Positions 27,859-41,204 of a stretch of 64,000 nucleotides of DNA are shown piece after piece. Within the stretch, counting starts at the first letter, position 1; each line of letters starts with the position of its first letter. This DNA comes from Aquila chrysaetos chrysaetos (taxonomy: Eukaryota > Chordata > Aves > Accipitriformes > Accipitridae), in assembly GCF_900496995.4 (NCBI RefSeq), contig NC_044008.1, positions 1,526,453 through 1,590,452 of the forward strand, written 5' to 3'. Below the pieces are notes generated by a model. That model did no database searches. It was not told where the DNA came from and saw only the letters and a program-made list of their open reading frames with translations. The translations under genes and the position numbers were made by a program.

Positions 27859-30800
27859 AACTGTAGTATTTGGCCTTTGTTCAGCCTTTTACACTTGCAT
27901 TTTATTGTCAGGCTTCCTAGCAGCAGACTATTCAGGTTACAAGTGGAGCCTAGCAGAGAGTTCATCAGGTGAGTGGATTTTTGTGGTGGTAGTTTGGAAT
28001 AATGGGATTGGGCTGTTGTCAGTATTGTCACTTGTTCCTTTAGGTTCCTGCCTGTGTGGTGTTTCTTGGGGTTAAAGGGACTATATCTATCTGTCTTTTT
28101 TTTTTTTTCTTCTCCTCCTTTCACACTTTCAAGGGGAAGATATCAGACGTCAGATATATATTTACATCCAGGCATCTTGTAATGGCTGTCTCAGCCGCTG
28201 CTCTGTGCCTGGACACTCTTTGGGCTGCAGGGTAGAGATGCGCATGCCTCTGGGGTGTGCTAATATCTTGCAGCCCAATCCTGTTAGCCTTATGCAAGCC
28301 GAGCTCTCTCTCATAATTGTTACTTAAGTAAAGAATTAGTGAGGAGCAGGACAGAGCTGGGCTCAGAGCCTGTATTTTAGTAACACTCAAGCAGCGGTAC
28401 TGTGGTGATGAATGGGGTTGTGGGGATGTTGTGATTTTTGGATTTGTAAAATTTGGCTTTTTAAAGGTCATGGGCACGATGCAGAGTCAAAGCCACAATG
28501 CAAAGGAGAGAAAACCCAATAAATACACTTTCAGCACCCATCAGCTCTAAGAAATGAGAGGCTGAACATTGTAGCAGAAACCTAAGTAAAGAAGTAGGCT
28601 GTCCCCTGTGTCACACAGCACAGGAGGGTAGATACAAGAGCTTGTGTGTGTGTATGTGACCGCTGACACTTCTGCTGGCTAAAGTCCACCAGCTTCTTCC
28701 GGACTGTGGACACACCTGTCTTTTGATATGCAGCTGTATTCCCCTTGCACACTATTTATGATTTGCAAGAGTGCCCAGAGTATTGTTCCTGCAGAAACTC
28801 TGCCAAATAATTATCTGCTTCATGAGAATATGTGACATTTCAGTGCTTTAAAAAAAATAATTCAATTCAAATGACTTTATTCTAAAATGGACTTTTGTCA
28901 TTCAAGTAATGTAACATTTTTAGATGGTACCCTGCCTTCATTCTCACAACAGCCTTTAATAAAACCATATAGAAAATACAGGACCCTAAAGGCTGTTTTT
29001 AAAGGTAGGATAAGAATCAGTCTCAATAGGTAATTCTTCCTCTGGAGAGCCCCTGTGGATGTTAATAGCATAGCAGGCAAGTCAGTAAAGTATTTATGGC
29101 AAAATATAACAGGGATCACTATTAAGTGATTGTCCAGAAACTTTAAGGTGCTATATTGCCCGCCTGTCCCATCATTGGTTTAATATCTGATTCCTCGTAG
29201 GAGGAGCAGACTCTAATTTATTCTTAGGTGTTTCCTGTCTTTACTTTCTGAGAAGCCTGGCACTGGTAACACCTGTCTACTCCGTCTTTTTTATTAACAG
29301 AAAACAGATTGTAAGAAAAGTGAATCCCAACTGGAGCAGACATTAGGAGTTGCTGTACTTTCTCTATTTTTAACTATGTTTCCTATATACTTGATTGACC
29401 ATGATAGACCGCTAATCTTATCAGGTGTGCCCTTCACTCCACAGCAAAGCCAGCCGATCAAGGAAGCTTAGAAGGGTTATTCACTAAGCTTTCATCTGTG
29501 GAATCCGGTAAAAAAGCTTTCTTTTCACAGGTAGACACATACACTCTTCGCGTGTTTGTCACCTCTCCTACACACCAGACTGGCTTGGGTTTAGAGTGAC
29601 TTACCCTGGGGACCCACCACTAGTGTGTGAGGTCTGGGTAGGAACTGAGCTTGAACAGACACAGCTTTATTCGGCCTCAGACGATGTCCAGGTCCTGCTA
29701 TTAGGCTCTAAATTCACCCTCAACACCCCATGAAGGGGAGAGGGAAGGACAGGTAACCTTATGTAAGACACAGGGGTTGAAGGCATGCAGCTGATCCACC
29801 GTCAGGATAACAGACTGCTGCTTTGCCTTCTTTCCCCAGCACCCTTTTCATGGGAGTTTTCAGCTCCATCAAACTGGGGATGAAATGGAAGACCTGGGAT
29901 TTCAGGTTAATCATTTCCAATGTTAAAAATAATTGCAAGTTTTTCCTTATGTTACTGTCCTCACTGCAGCCGATTGCAGATGGAAGACTTCTGGTATGTC
30001 AGGAAAGGGCTGCAAAGACAGAGGTGCATGGCAGTTGGGAAGTGTCATCGGTGAAGGAGACGTTTGTCACCACTGCTTGAAGACTGTGGGTCTTTGCTGT
30101 GCCAGGGAAGAGTCTGGGTATCAGGTTGGCTCACTAGGGTCTTCCTCTTTCCATGGAAATGCTGGGGCTTCAGAGGAGATAATTCCATGAGCATAGCTGA
30201 GCCTCTGTCTCTATGTCACTTGGTAGGTTGGGCCATCCCAGCAACACGGTCTCCTGTAAATCAGGAATCCCAGCCCCAGTGTTTTTGTCTCAAAGTACTG
30301 CAACTTAAAAAGAACTCTAAAAAAAACCCCAAACCAAAACAAACCTCCAAAACTCAAAACCCCCAAAAGCTTTGGAATCATCTTCAGGGATCTTGTTAGT
30401 CATTTGACAAGGAAGAGTAGTGTCCTCTAGGTCATCTCTCTGGGATGAAGACTGAGCTTGTGTATTCTCTTGGATTGTATATTGAACAAAGTGGGAGGTG
30501 CAGACACACCTGCCCCACCGTGGTCTGCTGAAAGGAGCCACAAGTAACTGAGTGGTCCCTTTCTGAGGATGGATTGCCTTCATCTGCCATAGAGGCAAAG
30601 GTAAAAGACCTAGAAATAAGGGAGATTAAGCCAAAGGCGTTTCAGATCTTGGCTAAGCTGTGACCCTTCCCTCCTGGTGGAGAGGAAGAAAATAGAAATG
30701 TATCAAAGATGCTAGTGCAACGAGCTGTCCTCTCGCAGCTAGAGAAGGAAGGTTGGTCTCCGACTGAGACTTGGGAATAAATAAAAATCAAACATTCAAA

Positions 30801-32359
30801 CTTGGGTTTTAAAACAACACCTTGATGCAAAATACCAAGCATCTAGCAGTCTTTGCTGAAGCTAAATCAGTGGAAGGAAGAATGAGCCATATAAGCATGG
30901 TGTTGCATCCTGGGCCGTGCCTGTCTGATGGTGTAGGGATGGAGGTCCCAGATCAACCAGGCTTTATGGGTCACAGACACAGCAGCTCCCATTGCTCTGA
31001 ACAAGTGGAGAAGGAAAGCTCATTGAAACAGAACAAGAGGAGCCAAGGCTAAGGAAAGAAGTCACTGACAATATTAAGCAGGTAGGTGATGCCCAGGGAC
31101 AGTTTGAGAGACTGAGATGTGATCATGGAGGTGGGGTGGATGCAGAGAAGGAAATAGTGGCTCCAGGGCTGTCCTTCCTACATCCCGTGCAGATGTTGAT
31201 GGAAACGTTGCATCTTGTTTTGTCTCCTGTGCTTATCTTCTCTTTAAGCAAAAGTCAAGGCTATTGCTAGATTGCAACACTCGGGTTAGTGCTCCGTCTG
31301 CGAGCTACTGTGACTCAACTTTGCTATCAAAACTTCAGGTGCCTTGTTACATTTCTCTTTGTTGAGGTCTTGACCGGAGTGGCTCTTGAAAAGACAGATG
31401 ATGGATGATCTTGAGGTATGCTTGCAGTCAGCAAGCAGAATAAAGACTGCAGCTTTTTTCAAATTATCATTTGGTGGAACAATTTTTGTGTTTTGAAATG
31501 AATGGCACAGAGGATGTATAGGGAAGAGCTGTGATTGTTTTGTGCCTAGAAAGTTCTCAGAGCTTAAATCACTGCGTGGGCTTTTTGTGATTTGTCAGTA
31601 AGCCATTTCTGATGGTGAAAATCCTTCCAATTATCATCTTGTACTAAGAGACATCTAATTTGAATTAGTCATTGATGCTCTAGCAGTGGCGGGGGGGGCA
31701 GACAGAGAGAGAGAGGGGCATGCTTTCAGAAGACGATTCGTCTTATCTTAAAGTAGGTGCCTGTGTTAAGAGATGTCTTCTGCTTCCTTTGTCACCATTG
31801 AGTGTGATAGGATTCCTGAAATGCTTGATTTCTGCAGTTGGCTTTGGGTGAAATCCCATCCATGGTGTCATGTCAACACCTCATATCTTAAGGGACACGT
31901 TTAGTTTGCGGATGTTTCTGCTCCACGGTCAGAGGATTTTTCAGGGTAACATGACTTTGAGAGCACTCATTTTAGCTGGTGTGATCTGAACTTGTTAGAG
32001 AGATCTGTTTTGTTTTTCTGAAAATACATGCTCATGCCCATTGCCTGTCCTTCCCCCCTCTTGAAGGCCTCTCGAGTCAGTCCCCCAAAAGGGAGGTGGT
32101 GAAGATGATAATTTCTGGAAATCTTGGCAAGCCAGGTTCCCATGCAAAGCAATGTGGATTTAATAAAAATCTGTTGTGGGAGCTTTTAATGTGCATGCTG
32201 AACAGTGCTCTTTTGTGTTAGCAGTAACGCACCGGGTAGTCTCCAGCACTGCAGTTATCTGTCTTGGTGAGGATAGGAATGCTCTTTACTCCAGGATTCA
32301 GTTGAAGGACACAGTTGCTCTGCAGTTATTTAAGTACTGGTGGTTGTGCTACCTTTATT

Positions 32360-32432
32360 GTAGGCAACAATGTAGTCTACAATGTAGGCTACAAATACAG
32401 TGTGTTCTACAGTGTAATACAATGTAGAACAC
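32360..32432 (+). repeat. Cluster of TGTAG/CTACA dyads with a perfect 10-bp inverted repeat
   Basis: Five or six alternating TGTAG and CTACA motifs occur in about 70 bp. The right end is a perfect hairpin with arms gtgttctaca (32,402-32,411) and tgtagaacac (32,423-32,432) and an 11-base loop. It lies deep in the last NRF1 intron. No transposon ends are evident. Confidence 0.8.
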
Positions 32433-35400
32433 GTATGAGACTGCAGACAGCTGGACAGAGCTGCTCAATGTCCTGTTTGTATGACTGTCCTTTTTAAAAC
32501 CAGTAGCGGTGAAGTGTAGCAGAGTCCTTCCTGTTTTGCCATGTTGCTAAAAGAAATTATGCATGGCTGGGAGAATGAGGTATATCCTGTGGTTGACTAC
32601 GAACCAAGTTTACTGTCAAGAAATACCTCTAGAGCCAACGGATTTGTCCAGTATGTCCTAGGGCTGTCTCAGATTTGCTTGTTGGTGACTCTACCATCAG
32701 TGGACCAAAGATTTTTTTTCCATAAAATGGAGCCTGTAAAATCTTGTTCACATACCAGGCTGAAAGAAATTCAAGTGATCGCTTACACCAGCCCCTTGCC
32801 TGAGCCAGCGTTAGTCTTAGCTGGCTCTAAAAGACCTCCAGTGATGGAGACTTTGCTCCAGAGCTTCACTAACCTTATGTTTAGCTGCCTGTTCCCCCCC
32901 ACCCCGCTTAATATCTAGGCCAGCTTTCCATGCTGCACTTCAAGCTCATATCTTACTCTGTCCCACTGTGGAAAAGACGATGAGGTTATTCACTGCTTAT
33001 CTGCATCAGTCTTGATGTATTTACAGGCTATCCTAGGTATACAGACCAAAGTATGCCCAGTGCCCTTTCATTGTGCTGCCCGCCAAGGGCAAACGTTTTG
33101 TTGTACAGAGGTCCTCTAGCGATGCATTTCCCTGCTTGATTTTTATGCATTAAAATCTGCACACTGGTCATTTTGAATTGTCTACGAGAATTCTTCCATC
33201 ATGTCTTCAAAAGTTGCCTTTGGCTCTGAACGACATGTAGCAATGAGATGGTATCTGCTGACCTGTGTGCGGGGGCCCTGTAGTGCATTCCTGAGCACAG
33301 GAATTTTGATTGGACTGCTCAGCCCCATGCCTCTGGAGGAGGGGAAAAAGAAATTGCAGGAATATCTGCAGAGAAATGCTACAGCAAGATCATGCTAAGC
33401 AAAGTTTCTACTAGTTTCCCCTCAGTGCTAGCTGAGAAGACTGAAGCAAGCAAAGTCCTCTGAATGAGTTGGAGGTCAATGGCCAAGAAAGTCCAATGGA
33501 AAAATTCGCTCTTTTTAGCCTTCTTCATTGTTGGCGTGAGCACTGTAAGGCGTTCAGAGTTCTAGCAGGGGTCTGAGAGACTTTTAAGGCCTCTCACAGT
33601 GGTCTCCTGACTCTGCAGTGCTTGCAGATGTTCAAAGCAAACGACAAACTGGACAGCTTTCAGCACTTAACCTCTTCAGTGTCCAAGAGAACAGAGCAAG
33701 ATGTATCAACTTTGGCATCCATTGCATCGGATATGCTTTCTCTCCTTAGTGCTGAGTGTGCTTCAAGTGCCAGTGGATCCCCAAGAGGAGGACCGGCTGC
33801 GGCTGACCGTAGCTCATGGCTTCTGATGATGTGAAGCGGGATTTAGGCTCCTTTTGGAAGGGGACATGCAGCTCTCAGTTGAGGTCCTGTTTTTTTAATA
33901 AGACTGTGTTGCCTAGCTAAAAACCAGATGATGCTCTATCAAGGGCTCCAAGGTGATCACTGAAGTCATTGTGCATTTTCTGGTTTGCCCCATAAAAGAA
34001 ATCCCAAGAACAATACTTCCGTGCTACTTCATGGCTCCAGACCTGTGCCCTTACTCCTCCATGCTCAGCACTCAGAGCAGTGTTTCTTGTGGCTTCACAG
34101 CTTTTACAACCATAAACTCACCTCTGTTAACAGCACCCCTCTCAAATTCTTCCTTCACCTTTCAACACACCTGAGGGTGTGTTGAAAAGGTTTGTACCAT
34201 CTCCCCTTTCCCCTCTTGTTGGGGTTAGGCTGGCTAAGTACCACAGAGCAGGGCTGAGCATTGCTTGAGACTCCTGGTTCCCTGATGCAGGAGCCAAATG
34301 GTAATGCTTCTCCATTTGCCTTCTGCTTGCTCACAACCCTCCCGTTCCAGAGGCTGCTCCCACAGGAGTTTGCTTTGGCAGGAGATCAGCTCTCTGTTGT
34401 AGTTGACGCTTCCATAGAAGAGAATTTTGCACTTTTTGAAAGAATAGGAGGCTGTTTCCTTTCTTGAGTTGATGGTCAACATGATGACAGTGGTTGCTGT
34501 TGTCTGGTCAAGAATGGGGCTGGTTCCTGTCTCCTGACCCTTCAGGACTTTGCTCCTGTGTTCCTGCTTGAGCTCCATGCAGAAAAAGTTACGTGCGAGG
34601 TCCTGCCGTTCAGCCTTTCCATGGTGTAGAGTGCCATGCCAGCACATTCACCAGAGGAGCCCATCTCAGCTGGGAAGAGGACATCTCCCACTCAGTGAGT
34701 GACTGGCAGCTGAGAGAGGTCCCTCGAGATTACACACTGTTCAGTTTCTCCCAGCCATTCTGCATGTCTGAGCATTTAACATGAGGATTAAGCTTTCAGA
34801 AGTGTTACATTGAATGTCCACGTTGTCCATACAGGTTGTTGCGGCAACTCCTGTCTTGGTATCAGTGAAGACCTTTCTAGTCCAGGGTGCATTTCAAGGC
34901 TTGCAGAACCTCACTGTCCAGCTGAAAACTCACGCTGCTGCCGTAATGAGAGCGTACCAAACATTCACAGGACATACAGCAGCAAGGCTCTTCACACCAT
35001 CTGCTGCCAAATCACAACTTGATGCTTACAGTCCAGCTTCAGACAGAGCTTTGTGCAAGGTTGCCTTGGGCTGTTACGGTTTCCTCACTGATGGGCTGTA
35101 TCAACAGCCAGGGTAGTGTAGACCTCACCTCATCTATGGTCAGGAAATAACTAGTTTGTGGAATTGGGGCATTGAAGAGTGGATCTGCTTGGCTAGTTAG
35201 CTATCTGTGTACTTTCGAGCACATTAGCAGATGGCCTGAGCCACTTTAAACTACCAGACACGAAACAGGAGATAAGGATGCACCTTGCGGAATGGACTCA
35301 ACCTAAGGTACTGGGGAAAAAAACAGCATGTCTTGTGTCCCTGAGTAGGACAGTATTCCAGATCCTGAAGGACTGGGAATGTGCCCAACAGCTGGAGACT

Positions 35401-38400
35401 GGTAGTATCTCTTCCTCGTGCTGTGCTTGCCTTGATCTCAGGGCTGAAGAGGTGTTAAAGCAAGGCAGAAACTGGCACTGATGACCCTGGTCCCCTGAGC
35501 ATCGACTGTCCTGGATGTCCAGGGCGCTGCTGAACCTCGACACCAATTCCCAGGGCACTGAATCATCCCACCCACCTGACCTTCTCCCCCAGAGCCCTTT
35601 GTGGTGGTTTAATGCAGTCACCTGCAATTTAGGATCAAAACAGTTGTTCTTATGCTGCTGCTGATCTGCCCTCTGGGCCAGGTAAGATGTCTCTATCAGC
35701 CATCGCATGACTTTTTGCCTCTGAATCCTGTGGCTCTGGTTGCAGGTAGAGCCTAACTCTTACCCTTCTTCTTCTGTAAGCTGTAACCTCTTCTCTGCTG
35801 AAACAGCAGGATTTTCATTATCTCCTACGGCCCGTCACAGTCCCCCAGCTAAAATGCAGCCACTGATATTGTCTGACCAGGCATTAGAGTACAGCTGCAG
35901 CCGTCTCGGAGTTGATTGACTCTAATCCTTTGATTCATGGTGGCCATCTCAACCCCTAAGGCCTGCCACAGCTCTCCTTCTCCCTTGGCCACCCTCGTGT
36001 CCTGACCTCTTCCCCTCCATGGCTGTCAGGTGATGCTGGCCATGCCATAGCCTCCTTCCTAGCAAAGCCAGCTGATCCTCCACCAAAAAACGTCTTTCCC
36101 TGGCATGCTGCAGGTAAGTGAGAGGCAGGACCTCGGTGCCGCCTCTGTCCCAGCTCCCAGTGTAGATGTCCTTGCAGGACACAGCAAGCTCCACCAAAGC
36201 TGGAGCAAGCAAGCTGGCTGGAGCTGGCTCTTCGTCCCTGCCGAGGATGGGAGGCGCTGGCAGGTAGATGAGGTTGGTGGCCAGGAAAGGGTGATTCACA
36301 GGGGGACAGAAGTGCCTGGGCTTTGTGTCTCGCCCACCATTCCTTCCAGAGCAGCTTTTTGGGTGGCTTCGCAAAGGGGAAGCAAACGCACAGCCCAGCT
36401 GCATCTTTCACCTTGCCGGGAGCCCGCAGCCATGGTCTGCGCCATTCGGTGCGTGATTCATCACCTCTGCTGTTGTCCCTCCCCAGGCAGGAGCTAGTCT
36501 GAGCTGCGTGCGGGATCCGATGGGATGCCTCTTCCCTGACTCAGCTGGGGCTCTCCCTGCATGCCCCGTTCCTCGCAGAGCATCCCGGCATGGCTCCACT
36601 TTCTTTGCAGATAGGTATTTTTCAAAGACTCAAGAAGTTGTTGTTTTTTTTTTTTTTTTTTTTTGTCTAATGGATTTCCTGTTTTTAATACAATTGAAAG
36701 GGTCTGAAATCCATGCTTTAGATTAACATATGCCAGCTAGATTAGGGCTAATCAGGGTGCAGGTCTGAGCAGATGCAGCGGAGGGCCAATCCTAGACCTG
36801 ATTACAGTATCTCAGTAGTTTAATCGTCTCTCTCCCAAGGGCGATCATCTCTGCTTTAATGCACAGCAGACTTTCCAGCCCTCTCCTCCTTTGGTTTGTT
36901 ACCACCCCTGGCAGGAAGGCCGCTACGTCAGATGCTGAGGCGATTTAGTTTAATCCCATGCAGAAAGGGATCTGCGCGTCGCCATCTCTCACAGAGACTT
37001 CCCTGCTCTTCCCTGCGCTCCAAGATGTGGCCAGCCTTGGCCAAACCTTGGGTGACGTGAACTCATCCTTTCCAAAGATGACCTCGGTTGGGTCTTCACG
37101 TCTCACCATCTTTTGATAGCACCCGTCTTTGGCAGCAGCCCTACCCTGGCCAACGCGCATGTTTGCACAGCATGGAGGGATCAGGCTTTTAACGTTGCAT
37201 GCTCTGTGGTCCATGAGGGTAGTGGTGACTGGTCTTTGGGTTGGCCATGGGTAGTAGACTGTCATTTGAGAGCTCCAGCAGTCTACTTTGGGTTAGCAAC
37301 CCAGGTAACCTAGAGGGCTTAGCTGGGTTTTTGGTCTGGAGCGGGGATTTTAGGTGCATCCCAGGCTAGATCTCCAGCTCTGTGCCAGGACCTGCTTAGA
37401 CTGGGATGTGCTACATTTCCTTAAAGGGTCTGATAGGAGATTTTCTTCAAGAGGTCTGAGCGTGAGCTCTTATTTCAGTGTTTTGTTGCCTAAAACTCTC
37501 ATCTATTAGAAAGCACCCTGGGAGCTTTGTACCTTCTCCTGACTCCACACTGTTCATAGCAGTCAGTGTTGAACCATCGCACCAGGAAAGCCATTCCTTG
37601 GTTGGGCCATGAACTGGACAAACATGGACGTAACCCTTCTGGCATGGGTCAGCCTTTTGGCTGGGGGATCACGAAACTTTCCTACCCGCAGAGCGCTTTG
37701 AGATCCCAAGAGGAGGGATGTTGAAGGACTGCAAAGCACACTGTGCTCTGCTGGGGTCACCCACCTGGTCAGCACGATTAACTCCTAAGCTTTCCTGTCT
37801 GTACAGTAAGTTATCTGAGGACACCAAGCTGCGCTCTGCCGCCTCGTGTTATTAAACAAGTGCCCTTGGCGGGACAGAAGTCTGCTCTCTGCCACAGAAA
37901 CCTGAATCAAAAGAGATTGTACTGCTTTTTTGGGAAAGCCTGGGTCAGGTACCTGCTGTCTCAAACCGTTTAAATGCTGTTTCAGGGGCTGGCCATCCTG
38001 TGCTGCTGGCTGGAAGGATTTGTTGACCTCTGAAAGCTTTTTCCCCAACAGAGGTGCAGGTAGTTTCAGAAATGTCATGTACAAGGTAGCATTTACAAGC
38101 TCGCTTGTCTAAATCATGCTTTGCCAAGCCAAAGGCAGTGGTGGGTACAGGCAGAGATAGTATCAGAGTAGAAAGATGAAGTTTATCTTGCCAGCCTGCG
38201 GGATTTGCCATTCCCCTTCCCCTGCCCAGCTGTATCAAGCAGTACCAGTGCTCCTTGCTGTTTTTTCCACCTCTTCTCATTCACATCACAATATCCTCAC
38301 GGGCCTCGTTGTTTTGTTGTCACCTTGGCTGGTGTTGCCTAGCTAACCAGGACTCACCATGTTTGCCACAGAGGTACTTTCCTCCATGGCCAAAAACGTG

Positions 38401-39339
38401 CCCGAATCTTTGCCAGCTCCACCTTCAGCTCGGGGGCATCTGATCCCTTTCTGTAGCAGAGGTGCCCTTGGGAAGATGATGTTTCCTACTTTGCTGGACC
38501 CATCCATGATTGAGGAAGGGCTGAGAAACTTGGTTTGCTTTCCTTTATCTCTGTTATATGTCATATATATACATGTGTGAGTGCCTATACCCAGTGCCTG
38601 GAGCCAGTATGGCTTGGCCAGGGCTCGCTGGTCCCATGCTGCCCTTTACCCATCTCCCTGCGAAGGCAGAAGGACCCAACTGGGATGGAGAGTGAGCTGG
38701 AGGAAGTCAATCGTGTTTGAGAGAGGCCAGTGGCTGTACTGGGGGTCATGGGCAGGACGGGTGGTCTGCACAGCGACGGGATCCTTCTCATGTGCCACGA
38801 AAGTGGGAAGGTGTTTGAGTTACAGAGGGTGGACGAGTCACAGCGGGGAGAAGCCAAATTTATCCCTTCCTCAGCCCCAAGGTTCCCAATTCTGGGCCAG
38901 TCAAGTAGAAAAATGTGTTTCAGAAGTGTGTTCCTCGTCTGTGGGTGACCACTGCCGGGCTGTGTGATGGCACGCTCATGGCTGTGGGACAAATATGTGG
39001 GAGCAATCCCTGCCTCCAGCAAAACACAGCCTGACAGGGTTGGCTGTACAGGTACGTGCTGTACCATCCCAGCATCTGTTTCGGGTTCCTCCTCCAAAAG
39101 TTTCTTATTTCTTTCCTCCTTAACCTTATTCTCTCTCCCTGTGGCCGGACAGCCCCGCGGTGCGGGCTGAGCTCACCGTGCTCCCACCCAACCCTGCCCC
39201 ATCCCATCCCTGCTCCCATCCCACGGAGCACCATGGTGGGTGAGTCCGGCACAGCGAGACCACCAAGCCGCAAATAATTACACCAGCACGGACACTGCCA
39301 GGTGGGAGGCAGGTGTCTCCCGATTGCCGGCTCTCCGTG

Positions 39340-39838
39340 CATAGAATCGTAGAATCATGGAATGGTTTGGGTTGGAAGGGACCTTTAAAGATCATCTAGT
39401 CCAACCCCCGTGCAATGAGCAGGGACATCTTCCACCAGATTGGGTTGCTCAGAGCCCCGTCCAACCTGGCCTTGAATGTTTCCAGGGATGGGGCATCGAC
39501 CACCTCTCTGGGCAACCTGGGCCAGTGTCTCACCACCCTCATCATAAAAAATTTCTTCCTTTCATCTAGTCTGAATTGCCCCTCTTTTAGTTTAAAGCCA
39601 TTGCCCCTTGTCCTATCGCTACAGCCCCTTATAGAAGGCTGCTATAAGGTCTCTGCGGAGCCTTCTCTTCTCCAGGCTGAACCATCCCAACTCTCTCAGC
39701 CTGTCTTCATAGGAGAGGTGTTCATCCCTCTGATCATTTTTGTGGCCCTCCTCTGGACCCGCTCCAACAGGTCCATGTCTTCCCTGTGCTGTGGACCCCA
39801 GAGCTGGACGCAGGACTCCAGGCAGGAGTACTCTTGAC
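39340..39838 (-). mobile_element. CR1 LINE, 5'-truncated, antisense to NRF1
   Basis: On the + strand it begins catagaatcgtagaatcatgg, the reverse complement of the tandem ATTCTATG-like octamers that end bird CR1 elements. It continues with the diagnostic gggttggaagggaccttt and agtccaaccccc, then tctctgggcaacctg, ctgcggagccttctcttctc and ccagagctggacgcaggact. These belong to the 3' UTR and the C-terminal end of the reverse-transcriptase ORF. About 0.5 kb remains, so it is a dead 5'-truncated copy. It ends about 175 bp upstream of the last NRF1 exon. Confidence 0.95.
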
Positions 39839-39975
39839 GATCCAAAGGATCATCTCTCCAAACAAACCAGCACAAACGCAGCCCTCAAACCCCTGGGGAC
39901 CACGGCAAGTGGCCACACCAGCCTCGTCACTCGTGCTGGTCTCGCTCCACTCCTTCCCTCCCAACCCCACTCCTA

Positions 39976-40013
39976 TTTTTTTTTTTTTTTTTTTTTTTTT
40001 TTTGTCTCCTCAG
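39976..40013 (+). promoter_or_regulatory. NRF1: 3' splice site of the last NRF1 exon with a T28 tract
   Basis: An uninterrupted run of 28 T bases (39,976-40,003) is followed by gtctcctcag, and the exon starts at 40,014. This is a very strong polypyrimidine tract for U2AF and PTB. The run length probably varies between individuals. Confidence 0.9.
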
Positions 40014-40177
40014 GTCTCGTCCAGATCCCTGTCAGCATGTACCAGACCGTGGTGACCAGCCTGGCCCAAGGCAACGGCCCCGTTCAGGTGGCAATGGCAC
40101 CCGTTACCACGAGGATAGCCGACAGTGCCGTCACCATGGACGGGCAGGCAGTGGAAGTGGTGACCTTGGAACAGTGA
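40014..40177 (+). CDS. NRF1: NRF1 terminal coding exon (residues about 450-503, stop TGA)
   Basis: The exon opens with the last two bases of the Gly codon, then encodes LVQIPVSMYQTVVTSLAQGN and on to AVEVVTLEQ, with TGA at 40,175-40,177. It completes the transactivation domain and the C terminus of NRF1. Ala replaces the Ser I recall from human in TTRIADSAV; otherwise the sequence looks unchanged. Reading frame and junction phases are consistent across all six exons, so the gene appears intact here. Confidence 0.98.
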
Positions 40178-41204
40178 CGATGCCCAGAGCAGGATCGCGG
40201 TGATTTTCCTCGTCTCTTACGCGAATAATTTTTTTACGCCTCTCCAGAGATGCAATCAGGTGGCATTGAGTCTCCCAGCTTTGGAAGCAAAGGTTTTGTT
40301 AACCTTTTTTTTTTTTAAAGGAAAAAAAAAAGAAAAAAAAAATAATACTAGCAGAGGATGTGTGTTAAGTGCATTTTTATAGCGCCACTCTGCTCTCGTA
40401 GGAGTGAGAAGCCAAATTGTGACGGGACTTTCATTCCAAGGAGATTTCAAAGAAAACAAAACAAAGCAAAGCAACCCTTTAGCTCCCATTCCCTCCCCCT
40501 ACATGGGATCGACCAGGGTGAGACCTGGAGGGGGGGCTGAGGCATGGCGAGGGGAGCACAGACACCCTCGGCCAAAACCGCTCCAGAAACGTCGCTGCCG
40601 CTCCCGGGTTGTGCCGGCACCTTCCTCCGCGGCAGCTCCCGGGCACGGCCTTCCGCCGTCCGCACTTGGCTAATTAGGTTTCAAAGATTTTAACGTGGAC
40701 TTTTATATTAAAAAACAAAACAAAAACAAAAACACACAAAAAAAACAACAAACAAAAAAAAAAAAAAAGGAAAAGAGTTCAGAAAAGGCTCCTCTCCTGG
40801 GAAAAAAAAAAAAAATAAAAAATGCATGTGTGACTGCAGGGGGGTGGCAACCTCTTGAAGGGATAACGCTCTTCCAGGAGCCAACGCGACTGCCGCCCTC
40901 CCCACGCTGGCGAGCGAGGCCACCTCTGCCTTTGACGACCGTAAGCGCCGCTGCGGAGAATCCCGGCCGTGCTCCGCTCGGCTCCCCTTGGTGCACACTG
41001 GAGACCTGTTCTTACTTCTCTGCTCTCGAAACGTACCTGCCATTTTAGATCTCTTTTTTTTTTTTTTTCTTCTCTATTATTATTATTATTGTTATTATTA
41101 TTATTATTTCCTGTTTTTGTGGATCTAGACCGGAGTGGAAACGCCTCTAGAGGGGCTCTGGCTGCATCCCACCCCGCTCGCCCACCACCTTCCCAGGAGT
41201 TCCC

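Larger units (their letters stand above)
12984..40013 (+). other. NRF1: NRF1 last intron, 27 kb
   Basis: The intron runs from gtaagg to the T28-containing acceptor tctcctcag. It is mostly single-copy-looking sequence of moderate GC content. Identified contents are long T or A runs (14,553-14,571; 19,921-19,936; 26,297-26,312; 25,370-25,386; 36,648-36,664), a C20 run at 27,839, a dyad cluster near 32,360-32,432, and a CR1 copy at 39,340-39,838. Many ORFs of 60-217 codons occur, but none has a recognisable domain, consistent splice signals or a paired exon. I cannot support any additional gene here. Confidence 0.9.

Noticed and set aside
33622..35116. Two ORFs (70 and 100 codons) considered as an alternative NRF1 terminal exon
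   Set aside because: Phase and acceptor or donor context do not join to the exon at 12,859-12,983 with any known NRF1 isoform.
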